Below are positions 17,801 through 25,329 of a stretch of 35,932 bases of DNA, in pieces. Numbering within the stretch: position 1 is the stretch's first letter; the number at the start of each line of letters is the position of its first letter. A program made the position numbers and the translations under genes. The DNA is from Ilumatobacteraceae bacterium (lineage in GTDB: Bacteria; Actinomycetota; Acidimicrobiia; Acidimicrobiales; Ilumatobacteraceae), in NCBI GenBank assembly GCA_025358075.1, contig JANYKU010000082.1:1-35932 (forward strand), in the 5' to 3' direction. The notes beneath the pieces are model-generated. The model was not told the DNA's origin and searched no databases. It saw only the letters and a list, made by a program, of their open reading frames with translations.

Positions 17801-17806
17801 ACCCTA
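17801..17806 (-). promoter_or_regulatory. -10 box TAGGGT, leaderless acyltransferase promoter
   Basis: TAGGGT on the minus strand ends 8 nt before the ATG at 17792. No ribosome-binding site is seen. Confidence 0.5.
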
Positions 17807-17890
17807 TCTCCCACCGTCCGCCAAACCGGATAACATCACGGCCGTAGCGGGTGGCGTCCGTACGATCATCCGATTTAGGAGTGCGTTGCC

Positions 17891-18655
17891 ATGTCCAACC
17901 TAGGCGCAGCGGCCGCCGCAGTTCGTCACCCGATCGCCAAGGGATGGTTCGTTCATTGCGTCACGGCCAGCGGCGCGATCTGCGGCATGCTCGGCATCAT
18001 CGCCGTGTCCGACAAACAACCGCGTGCGGCGGTTCTGTGGCTTGCGGTCGCCATGGTTCTCGACGGCGTCGACGGTCCCGCAGCCAGGGTGTGGTGTGTC
18101 CGCGACCACGTTCCGCGCATCGACGGATACACCCTCGACCTGATCGTCGACTTCGTCACCTGCATCGTCGTTCCGGTGATCTTCCTCCACCAGTTCCACA
18201 TGCTCCCGCACGGGGCGTCGTTGTACATCGGCGCCTTTTTGCTCTTCATGTCGGCTCTGTGGATGTCGCGAACCGACCAGATGACCCCGGATCACTGGTT
18301 CAACGGATTTCCCTGCGAATGGAACATGATCGTGCCGACGCTGTACTTGCTGCGCGCCAACCCCTGGTTCACCACCGTTGCCTGCATCGCCCTCGCCCTC
18401 ACACAGCTGACCAACTGGAAGTTCGTGCATCCGATGCAGGTGCGCCGGTTCCGCCCGCTCACGGTGTCGGTCACGGTGATCTGGCTGGGCTCGGTGCTGT
18501 GGATGACCGCCGAATCGCCCGGCGACAAACCGGCCGTCGGCACTGCGTTGCTGATCGCCTGCCCGCTGTACATCGTCGGTATCGGCGTGTGGCGGTCGGT
18601 GGGCCACGGCGCCCTCCAGGCGGCCGCCGCCGAGTCAAACCTCACCGTCGCCTAG
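17891..18655 (+). CDS. pcs: Phosphatidylcholine synthase (Pcs), CDP-alcohol phosphotransferase family
   Basis: Pcs condenses choline directly with CDP-diacylglycerol to make phosphatidylcholine in the inner membrane. The 254-residue protein has about eight membrane segments. Its motif reads D58-G-V-D61-G-P-A-A-R66, then twelve residues, G79-x3-D83-x3-D87. The spacing AR-x12-G is the variant described for Pcs, while ordinary CDP-alcohol phosphotransferases have x8-9. A second block, NGFPCEWNMIVPTLYLL near residue 137, closely resembles the Pcs block SGFPxxWNMVVFTLF. An AGGAG lies 9 nt upstream of the ATG at 17891. The P1-family hydrolase gene follows after 6 nt. Choline must be imported or recycled; no transporter is in the window. 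Confidence 0.88.
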   Translation: MSNLGAAAAAVRHPIAKGWFVHCVTASGAICGMLGIIAVSDKQPRAAVLWLAVAMVLDGVDGPAARVWCVRDHVPRIDGYTLDLIVDFVTCIVVPVIFLHQFHMLPHGASLYIGAFLLFMSALWMSRTDQMTPDHWFNGFPCEWNMIVPTLYLLRANPWFTTVACIALALTQLTNWKFVHPMQVRRFRPLTVSVTVIWLGSVLWMTAESPGDKPAVGTALLIACPLYIVGIGVWRSVGHGALQAAAAESNLTVA

Positions 18656-18661
18656 ACACGG

Positions 18662-19693
18662 ATGGGCCTCGAGCACATCACCGACGTACCCGGGGTACTC
18701 GTCGGGCACTACCAACGGCGAGGCCGCGGGTGGCGCACTGGCACCACGGTGGTGCGTGTTGACGGCGGGGCGATGGCATCGTGCGACGTTCGTGGTGGCG
18801 GCCCCGGCACCCGCGAAACCGACCTCCTCGATCCGACGGCGATGATCGATCGAGTTCAGGCGATCTGCATGTCGGGAGGGAGCGCGTACGGGCTCGCCAC
18901 CGCGCACGGCGTGATGCGCTGGCACGAAGAGCACGCGGCCGGCTTTCCGGTAGGTCCGCAGCCGAACCACGTGGTGCCGATCGTTCCTGCCGCAGTCATC
19001 TTCGACCTCGGTCGCGGTGGTGTCTTCGGCAACCGACCCGACGAGACGTTCGGGTATCGAGCGTGCGCAGCGGCAAAGTCCGGCGCCATAGCCATGGGGG
19101 CGGTCGGGGCCGGCACCGGTGCCGTCGCTGCCGGGCTGCAGGGCGGCGTTGGTACCGCCAGCGTCACACTGCCCGACGGCATCGTCGTCGGTGCGTTGGC
19201 GGTGGTCAATGCTGCCGGTCGGGTCATCGCCCCGAACACAGGCCTTCCGTGGTTCCACGACGGCATCGCCTTGCGCCGGCCGTCGACGGCCGAGCGGCAC
19301 GCCTTGATCGAGGCCACACGAACACCACCGACACCGCTGAACACCACGATCGGGCTCGTGGCGACTTCCGCTGAGCTGACCAAATCCGAGTGCCGAAAGA
19401 TGGCCGGCGTGGCCCACGACGGCCTGGCACGGGCAATCCGCCCCGTCCACTCGATGTTCGACGGCGACACCATCTTCTGCCTGTCGACCGGCCGGCACAC
19501 GCTGGCGGCGAGCAACGCCCCAGGCCTGCGCCGCCCCGACACCCGCCCCGGCGCGCTCAACGCGCTGCTGGTCGCGGCCGCCGATTGCTTTGCCCTTGCC
19601 TGCACTCGCGCCGTGATCGAGGCCCGTTCGAGCGATGGTGGCGTTCCGAGCTACTCCGACTTGTGTCCTAGTGCGTTCCCCGCAGCCAGGTGA
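18662..19693 (+). CDS. P1 (DmpA/NylC) family self-cleaving N-terminal nucleophile hydrolase
   Basis: The 343-residue protein belongs to the P1 family (DmpA aminopeptidase, 6-aminohexanoate oligomer hydrolase NylC). These precursors cut themselves to expose an N-terminal Thr or Ser. Signature blocks are GGGPGTRETDLL near residue 45, ICMSGGSAYGL near 70, and the cleavage site PLNTTIGLVAT, which predicts cleavage between Asn227 and Thr228. The mature alpha and beta chains would be about 24 and 12 kDa. The start is ATG at 18662, 6 nt after pcs, so the two are probably cotranscribed. The substrate is unknown: small peptides or amide oligomers are possible. Confidence 0.9.
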   Translation: MGLEHITDVPGVLVGHYQRRGRGWRTGTTVVRVDGGAMASCDVRGGGPGTRETDLLDPTAMIDRVQAICMSGGSAYGLATAHGVMRWHEEHAAGFPVGPQPNHVVPIVPAAVIFDLGRGGVFGNRPDETFGYRACAAAKSGAIAMGAVGAGTGAVAAGLQGGVGTASVTLPDGIVVGALAVVNAAGRVIAPNTGLPWFHDGIALRRPSTAERHALIEATRTPPTPLNTTIGLVATSAELTKSECRKMAGVAHDGLARAIRPVHSMFDGDTIFCLSTGRHTLAASNAPGLRRPDTRPGALNALLVAAADCFALACTRAVIEARSSDGGVPSYSDLCPSAFPAAR

Positions 19694-19720
19694 CACCCGT
19701 CCGGTTTGTGCACGCGGCTT

Positions 19721-19748
19721 TTGGATCTGGCCGTGTGGTCGATAGTTT
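19721..19748 (+). promoter_or_regulatory. Possible panBC promoter TTGGAT-N16-TAGTTT
   Basis: TTGGAT (19721-19726) and TAGTTT (19743-19748) are separated by 16 nt in the gap before panB. The leader would be about 45 nt and includes the GGGAGG ribosome-binding site. Confidence 0.35.
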
Positions 19749-19799
19749 GACCTCTGCGTCGGGGACTCCGTCACCCCGGTTCAGGGAGGCAGCAGCTTC

Positions 19800-20627
19800 A
19801 TGACCAGCGAGACGCATCAACGGCCCAAGGTCACCGTCCCCGAACTGGCGCGCATGAAGGCCCTCGGTGAGAAGATCGCCATGATCACCGCCTACGACGT
19901 CACGTTTGCCCGCCTCGTCGACCTTGCCGGTGTCGATGTGATCCTCGTCGGCGATTCGGTCGGCATGGTCGTACAAGGCGAGGCCAACACGATTCCCGTG
20001 GCACTCGACGACATGGTGTACCACGTCCGTCTTGTCTCGCGAGCCAAGCCACGCGCCCTGATCGTCGGCGACCTGCCCTTCGGCTCGTACCAAGTCAGCC
20101 CACAACAAGCCGTGGAGAGCTCCATCCGGTTGATGAAAGAGGGCGCCGAGTGCGTCAAGCTCGAAGGCGGCGTCGTGATGGCCGAGACCATCGAAGCCTT
20201 GACCCGGGTCGACATTCCGGTCGTCGGCCACATCGGGCTCACTCCGCAGAGCTTCCACCGCATGGGCGGGCACAAGGTGCAAGGTCGTTCCGGCGGGTTC
20301 GAAGCCGGCGGGCGCGAGCGGCTGTTGGAGGATGCCCATGCCGTCGAGCAAGCCGGCGCTTGTGCAGTGGTGGTGGAAGGTGTGCCGCTCGATCTCGCTG
20401 CCGACATCACCAAGAAGCTCTCGATTCCGACCATCGGCATCGGTGCCGGGCCGTGTTGCGACGGCCAGGTGTTGGTGCTGCACGACGTGCTGGGCCTCAG
20501 CGACCTCACGCTGAAGTTCACCAAGCAGTACGCCAATCTGCGGGACGAAGCAATCGAAGCAACCGCCGCGTTCGTCCGCGAGGTTCGTGACGGCACGTGG
20601 CCGGACGACGCCCACAGCTTCCACTGA
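19800..20627 (+). CDS. panB: 3-methyl-2-oxobutanoate hydroxymethyltransferase (ketopantoate synthase)
   Basis: PanB adds a hydroxymethyl group from methylene-tetrahydrofolate to alpha-ketoisovalerate, the first step to pantothenate. The 275-residue length is normal. Motifs include MITAYDVTFARLVD, VDVILVGDSVGMVVQGE (Asp metal ligand), GAECVKLEGG, HIGLTPQSFHRMGGHKVQGR and IPTIGIGAGPCCDGQVLV. The ATG at 19800 has a strong GGGAGG about 11 nt upstream. panC begins 10 nt after its stop, so the pathway genes form an operon. Confidence 0.97.
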   Translation: MTSETHQRPKVTVPELARMKALGEKIAMITAYDVTFARLVDLAGVDVILVGDSVGMVVQGEANTIPVALDDMVYHVRLVSRAKPRALIVGDLPFGSYQVSPQQAVESSIRLMKEGAECVKLEGGVVMAETIEALTRVDIPVVGHIGLTPQSFHRMGGHKVQGRSGGFEAGGRERLLEDAHAVEQAGACAVVVEGVPLDLAADITKKLSIPTIGIGAGPCCDGQVLVLHDVLGLSDLTLKFTKQYANLRDEAIEATAAFVREVRDGTWPDDAHSFH

Positions 20628-20637
20628 GTCGACCTTC

Positions 20638-21483
20638 GTGCTGATCTGTCGCGATCCGCGATCGATGCAGGCGTGGAGTCGTGCCCAACGTGCCGAGGGC
20701 CGGTCGATCGCGTGCGTACCCACGATGGGTGCCCTTCATGCCGGGCACCTCTCGTTGATCGAGCACGCCCGCACGCGTGGCGATCTGGTCGTCGTGACGA
20801 TCTTCGTCAATCCGCTGCAGTTCAACCGCGGCGACGACTTCGACCACTACCCACGGCCGATCGACGATGATCTCGACAGATGCCGCACCGCCGATGTGGA
20901 CGCGGTGTACGCGCCGAGGGCGGCGACGATGTATCCGTCCGAGTTCCAAACCCATGTGGAGCCGGGGCAGCTGGCCGATTCGCTGGAAGGCGCCGGTCGG
21001 CCGGGGCACTTCCGCGGCGTGACGACGGTGGTGGCGAAGTTGTTCGGCGCGGTGCAACCCGACGTGGCCATCTTCGGCCAGAAAGACCTCCAGCAGCTGG
21101 CGGTCATCCGCCGCATGGTGGCCGACCTCGACATGGACATCGAGATCGTCGGTGCACCAACGGTTCGAGCACCCGACGGGTTGGCGATCTCGAGCCGTAA
21201 CCAACGCCTTTCGCCCGACGATCGAAGCGCCGCAATCTGCATCGTGCAGGGGCTCCGCCTCGCCGCACAGGCACTCAATCAAGGGGAACACGACCCGGAA
21301 CGATTGATCTCCGTCGCCACCGCTCGCATCGAGGCGGAACCCCTCGCCAAGGTCGAGTACATCCACATCGTCGACCCGTTGACGTTGCAACCGGTCGGCG
21401 ATGCACATCAACCGGCAGTGATGGTCGCGGCAGTGTGCTTCGGCGACGTTCGCCTGATCGACAACCTCCAACTGTTCCCCTGA
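20638..21483 (+). CDS. panC: Pantothenate synthetase (pantoate-beta-alanine ligase)
   Basis: PanC uses ATP to join pantoate and beta-alanine into pantothenate. The protein has the nucleotide-binding block PTMGALHAGHLSLI (HxGH), FVNPLQFN, HFRGVTTVVAKLF, FGQKDLQQLAVIRRM and SSRNQRLS (the KMSKS-like site). The GTG at 20638 gives 281 residues, the normal size, and starts 10 nt after panB. An in-frame ATG at 20587 lies inside panB and would add 17 residues without homology, so it is rejected. The C-terminal domain ends at 21483, 23 nt from the convergent CPBP gene. Confidence 0.96.
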   Translation: MLICRDPRSMQAWSRAQRAEGRSIACVPTMGALHAGHLSLIEHARTRGDLVVVTIFVNPLQFNRGDDFDHYPRPIDDDLDRCRTADVDAVYAPRAATMYPSEFQTHVEPGQLADSLEGAGRPGHFRGVTTVVAKLFGAVQPDVAIFGQKDLQQLAVIRRMVADLDMDIEIVGAPTVRAPDGLAISSRNQRLSPDDRSAAICIVQGLRLAAQALNQGEHDPERLISVATARIEAEPLAKVEYIHIVDPLTLQPVGDAHQPAVMVAAVCFGDVRLIDNLQLFP

Positions 21484-21506
21484 CGGGCCCCAACGCCATC
21501 AGCGAG

Positions 21507-22325
21507 TCAGTTGTTGGACAGGAACCCCGACAACGCCAAGGCCATGGCCACGGCATTGAGGATCGCATGAGCGATCATCGTCGGGGCCAGGCGGCGGATG
21601 AGGTAGGCGGCACCGCCGAGCACACAGCCAACGGAGCCGAGGACGAGGATGAGGCCGATGTTGCCGGTGCCGCGTATCGGGTCGAAGTGGGCAACGCCGA
21701 ACAGCGCCCCTTGCACGCCGACGGACACCACCGCGCCGTTGCGCGACAACAGGCCGCGCATGACCACCCCGCGAAACACGATCTCCTCGGCGAGAGGTGC
21801 CGCCACGACGGCTAGCACGAGCAGCGACACCACATAGCCGCGATCGGTGTGCACGTTCGCCACGTTTCTGATGTTGCTCGTGAACGGGATCCGCAGCCCG
21901 ACAACCAGCAACCCGACGACGACTTGTGTGAGCAGGCAGGCCATCCAAGTGATCGGACCCCAGCCGGTATCGACCCAGCGGGCCTTCAGGCCGACATCGG
22001 CCCGGAAATGGCCGGTCCCCCACCGCCGGCTCGAATACCAACACCACAGCAAGGCCGGTACGTAGCCGATGATCGCCACGATCGTGACGTACACGAAGAT
22101 CGGCCACTCGAAGCGAGTGATCGCCCTCAGCAAGTACCGGCTGGAGACCAGCGAGATCAACAGGGTGATGACGGCGCCCCACGCGGCTCGAAGCGGAAGT
22201 GTCGGGTGCGGCTGCGGCGACGCCGATGGAACGGCGGCGTAACCGGTCCAAGTTCTGCCGTCCCAATACCGCACTCCGGACTGGTTCCACGGGTCCGGGA
22301 ACCAGCCGGTCGGGGTCGGCAACAT
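21507..22325 (-). CDS. CPBP intramembrane metalloprotease with N-terminal DUF2510 module
   Basis: A 272-residue fusion. Residues 6-27 form a DUF2510 motif (TGWFPDPWNQSGVRYWDGRTWT). Six to eight membrane segments follow. The CPBP (CAAX protease and bacteriocin-processing, Abi) motifs are intact: Glu180-Glu181 and Arg185 in AEEIVFRG, His213 in FGVAHF, and His253/Asn257 in AHAILN. These residues form the catalytic site of Rce1-type proteases within the membrane. Roles in the family include bacteriocin immunity and peptide or lipoprotein processing; this one's substrate is unknown. The ATG at 22325 is fixed by a TACGCT box 7 nt upstream, divergent from the FAD oxidoreductase. Confidence 0.88.
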   Translation of the reverse strand: MLPTPTGWFPDPWNQSGVRYWDGRTWTGYAAVPSASPQPHPTLPLRAAWGAVITLLISLVSSRYLLRAITRFEWPIFVYVTIVAIIGYVPALLWCWYSSRRWGTGHFRADVGLKARWVDTGWGPITWMACLLTQVVVGLLVVGLRIPFTSNIRNVANVHTDRGYVVSLLVLAVVAAPLAEEIVFRGVVMRGLLSRNGAVVSVGVQGALFGVAHFDPIRGTGNIGLILVLGSVGCVLGGAAYLIRRLAPTMIAHAILNAVAMALALSGFLSNN

Positions 22326-22332
22326 CGGCGCA

Positions 22333-22338
22333 AGCGTA
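22333..22338 (-). promoter_or_regulatory. -10 box TACGCT, leaderless CPBP gene promoter
   Basis: TACGCT on the minus strand ends 7 nt before the ATG at 22325. Its -35 would lie over the -10 of the divergent FAD oxidoreductase gene. Confidence 0.55.
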
Positions 22339-22360
22339 GGGCCGACGCCAACGCATTGCG

Positions 22361-22366
22361 TAGTGT
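22361..22366 (+). promoter_or_regulatory. -10 box TAGTGT, leaderless FAD oxidoreductase promoter
   Basis: TAGTGT ends 8 nt before the ATG at 22375. The in-frame GTG at 22363 lies inside this box, which is why the ATG is chosen as start. Confidence 0.5.
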
Positions 22367-22374
22367 CGCGGCCG

Positions 22375-23760
22375 ATGACCGACCCACGCTCTGTTTCGTT
22401 CTGGCTCGATTCGCTTCCTGCCGATCACAACCTTTCGACGCGCCAGCGCTTGTCGGGCGACATCTCGGTCGATGTGGTGATCGTCGGCGCCGGCTACACC
22501 GGGTTGTGGACGGCGTACTACCTTCACCAACTCGATCCGAAGCTGCGCATCGCGATCGTCGAAGCGGAGTTCGCCGGCTTCGGGGCCAGTGGTCGAAACG
22601 GCGGCTGGTTGTCGGCGTTGTTGCCGATGAGCTTCGAGAAGATGGCAGCGAACCACGGACGCGATCGGGCAATCGCCCTGCAGCGAACGATGTACGACAG
22701 CGTCGACGAGGTCGCTCGCGTGACGACCGCAGAGGGAATCGACTGCCATCTCGCCAAGGGCGGATACCTCAACATCACGCGGACCCAGCCGCAGGTCCGG
22801 CGGGTTCACGAGCAAATTGCCTACTACCGCTCGTGGGGATTCGGCGAAGAGGACTATCGCTGGCTCGACGCAGACGAGACGTCGGCCCGCCTCCGGATGA
22901 ACAAGGCACTCGGTGCGGGATACACACCGCATTGCGCAGCCATCCATCCGGCCCGCCTGGTGCGCGGGTTGGCCGAGACGGTGGAACGGGGCGGAGTGAC
23001 CATCTACGAGCAGACGCGAGTGATCGAGCTCGGCGATCACAAGGTGCGCTGCGAAACCGGAACGGTCTCCGCCGACGTCGTCGTACGCGCCACCGAAGGC
23101 TTCACGGCACGGCTGCCGGGCCACCGGCGCACGGTCGCTCCGATCTACTCGCTGATGATCGCCACCGAGCCGTTGCCCACCTCGTTCTTCGACGAAGTTG
23201 GTTGGGCCCAGCGCGAGACGTTCAACGATGATCGACGTCTGATCATCTACGGGCAGCGAACCGCGGACAATCGAATTGCGTTCGGCGGCCGCGGCGCGCC
23301 CTATCACTTCGCGTCGGCGATCAAGCCCGAGTTCGATCGGCATGCAGTCGTTCAAGACTCGCTGCGCACCTTGCTCGGCGAGATGTTTCCGGCCCTCGGA
23401 GATGCGAAGGTCACCCATCGTTGGGGAGGCCCGATCGGCGCGCCGCGTGACTGGTTCTGTTCCGTGGGCTTCGATCCCGCCGCGGGCCAGGCGTGGGCCG
23501 GCGGGTACGTGGGCGACGGCGTGACCACCACCAACCTTGCCGGGCGAACGCTCGCCGATCTGATCCTGCGACGTGAAACCGACCTCGTCTCGTTGCCGTG
23601 GGTCAACCACCATTCGCGCAAGTGGGAGCCAGAGCCGTTTCGATGGCTGGGCATCAACGCCATGCTCCGCCTGCCGGTCGGCGCAGATCGCTACGAAGAG
23701 CGCACCGGTACGACCGAGAAATGGCGCAGCAAGATCCTCGAACGCTTCATCGGCCACTGA
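22375..23760 (+). CDS. FAD-dependent oxidoreductase (DAO/glycine oxidase family, PuuB-like)
   Basis: A 461-residue flavoenzyme of the D-amino acid oxidase (DAO) superfamily. The dinucleotide-binding motif VVIVGAGYTGLWTAYYL lies at residues ~34-50. Next come EAEFAGFGASGRNGGWLS, typical of gamma-glutamylputrescine oxidase-like proteins, and the C-terminal FAD contact GGYVGDGVTTTNLAGRTLADLI. It should oxidise an amine or amino acid, passing electrons to oxygen; the exact substrate is not evident. No signal peptide is present, so it is cytoplasmic. There is no polyamine gene cluster next to it. The start is ATG at 22375. It ends 42 nt from the convergent M1 peptidase. Confidence 0.9.
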   Translation: MTDPRSVSFWLDSLPADHNLSTRQRLSGDISVDVVIVGAGYTGLWTAYYLHQLDPKLRIAIVEAEFAGFGASGRNGGWLSALLPMSFEKMAANHGRDRAIALQRTMYDSVDEVARVTTAEGIDCHLAKGGYLNITRTQPQVRRVHEQIAYYRSWGFGEEDYRWLDADETSARLRMNKALGAGYTPHCAAIHPARLVRGLAETVERGGVTIYEQTRVIELGDHKVRCETGTVSADVVVRATEGFTARLPGHRRTVAPIYSLMIATEPLPTSFFDEVGWAQRETFNDDRRLIIYGQRTADNRIAFGGRGAPYHFASAIKPEFDRHAVVQDSLRTLLGEMFPALGDAKVTHRWGGPIGAPRDWFCSVGFDPAAGQAWAGGYVGDGVTTTNLAGRTLADLILRRETDLVSLPWVNHHSRKWEPEPFRWLGINAMLRLPVGADRYEERTGTTEKWRSKILERFIGH

Positions 23761-23774
23761 CAACGCGTCGTGGA

Positions 23775-23789
23775 GTGATTGGCGATCAC
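23775..23789. terminator. Weak hairpin between convergent genes
   Basis: GTGAT-tggcg-ATCAC forms a 5-bp stem in the 42-nt gap between two convergent stops. There is no T-run on either strand, so it is at best a weak or bidirectional stop signal. It may be chance. Confidence 0.2.
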
Positions 23790-23802
23790 CCGCGTCTCGC
23801 CA

Positions 23803-25329
23803 TCAACCAGGGAACGACGTCGGCAACACAGCGGCGTACAGCCACTTCGAGAAGAAGTCGGTCAGGTCCTGACCAGCGACTTGATCAGCGAGTGCGACAA
23901 AATCTGCGGTTGTCCGTGCCTTCCCGACGTTGTCGGAAACCCAGCGACGCAGCAGTGTGAAGAACAGGGCGTCGCCGATCGTCTTGCGCAACGCGTGCAG
24001 GATGACGGCCCCTCCGTCGTAGCTGTTGAACGTGAACATCTGGTCGACTGATGGCGCCGGGGTTTCGCCCGGTTGTCGCGCCGCCAACGCGGAACTGGAC
24101 GATTGCTCCATCGACTGCAGCCCGAGGTGGTCGAGCCACATCCACTCGCCGTAGGTCGCGAAGCTCTCGTTGAGCCACACGTCGCTCCATCGCGCCGGCG
24201 AGACCGCATCACCGAACCACTGATGACTCAGTTCATGGGAGAGCAGCAGCTGTTCGGACGAGTCCAGCCGCCCCGACAAGAAATCGTCGCGGCTGAATTG
24301 CGAACGCTCCATGGTCTCCATCGCAATGCCTTGTGTGCTGTCGGCGATGGCAATGCCGTAGCGGTCGAGTGGAAACTTCCCGAAGTAGCCGTCGAAGAAG
24401 TCGATCTCGTCGGCGATCGAGTCGATGTACGGCTGCATCAACGTGCGGTCTTGACGCAGCACTGCGCTGAGCAATGGCAAGCCGTTGGGGCCGACGCCGT
24501 CGACCAGCTCGTAGTCGCCCGTGAGCAACTGGATGAGATAGGTGGCCATCTGGTGATCCTCTTGCCAAATCCACGTGTCGGTTGTAGGCGTCGACGTGTG
24601 GGCCACCAATGCGCCGTTGGCGACGGCCGTCAATCCTGTCGGAACCGTGACTTCGAACCGGAACGTGGCCTGATCGCTGGGGTGGTCGTCGCTCGGCAGC
24701 CAGGTGTGCGCGCCTTCCGGTTCGTTGAGAACGAACGAACCGCCGGGAGTCGGAAACCACCCGACTCGCTCCCCCGCGGCGGACGGCACCGAGTGCGGCG
24801 AGACCGTGTATGTGATGTCGGCGCCGATGTGCTGACCGGTCGTGAGGTGGCTGCTCGGCGTGATCAACAGCTCCGGCCTGGCGGCAGTGAACTTGGCCGC
24901 TGCGCCATCGATGGTCACGGCGGACACGACCGGACCATCCGAGTCGAGCGAGAACGTGTCGCGATCGGCGGTCATCACGATGTCGAGGTGTTCGGAGACC
25001 GACAGCTCCCGTCGTTGCGGGTCGTAGTCGAGCACCACGGTGTAGTGCTGCACGTCGATCCCGGGGTTGCCGAGTGCGGGAAACAGTGAATCGCCGATCC
25101 CATTCGGGTCGGCGGTCGGTTGACCGGTTGTCGGAGTTGTCGGGGCAGTGGTCGGTGTCGCATCCGGGGCGGCGGACCCGGTGGTGGACCCTGGCACCGG
25201 GATCGTCGAGCTGTGGTTCGCTCTGGCCTCGGTCGACACCACGCCCGGCGCACTGGCACACGCTGCCAAAATGGTGACCAGCAGCAATCCACCCGTCCGT
25301 CGATGCACGGGCAGCGACGTTACCGTCAA
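23803..25329 (-). CDS. M1 family zinc metallopeptidase lipoprotein
   Basis: The 508-residue protein has a lipoprotein signal peptide: HRR, a hydrophobic core and the lipobox LAAC with Cys24 as the lipidated residue. A Thr/Pro/Ala-rich linker (~35-75) precedes an N-terminal beta-domain (~85-260). The catalytic site is HELSH (His365, Glu366, His369) with Glu388 in WLNESFATY, exactly HExxH-x18-E. The exopeptidase motif reads GIAMETME where GAMEN is usual, so substrate anchoring may differ. The C-terminal ERAP-like domain is missing, as in short M1 enzymes. It probably trims peptides on the outer face of the membrane. The start is TTG at 25329, overlapping the proA-like stop as TTGA. Confidence 0.87.
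   Translation of the reverse strand: MTVTSLPVHRRTGGLLLVTILAACASAPGVVSTEARANHSSTIPVPGSTTGSAAPDATPTTAPTTPTTGQPTADPNGIGDSLFPALGNPGIDVQHYTVVLDYDPQRRELSVSEHLDIVMTADRDTFSLDSDGPVVSAVTIDGAAAKFTAARPELLITPSSHLTTGQHIGADITYTVSPHSVPSAAGERVGWFPTPGGSFVLNEPEGAHTWLPSDDHPSDQATFRFEVTVPTGLTAVANGALVAHTSTPTTDTWIWQEDHQMATYLIQLLTGDYELVDGVGPNGLPLLSAVLRQDRTLMQPYIDSIADEIDFFDGYFGKFPLDRYGIAIADSTQGIAMETMERSQFSRDDFLSGRLDSSEQLLLSHELSHQWFGDAVSPARWSDVWLNESFATYGEWMWLDHLGLQSMEQSSSSALAARQPGETPAPSVDQMFTFNSYDGGAVILHALRKTIGDALFFTLLRRWVSDNVGKARTTADFVALADQVAGQDLTDFFSKWLYAAVLPTSFPG

Noticed and set aside
21499-23763. 754-codon open frame on the minus strand
   Set aside because: It covers the antisense of the FAD oxidoreductase and a second frame of the CPBP gene; neither part shows a domain.
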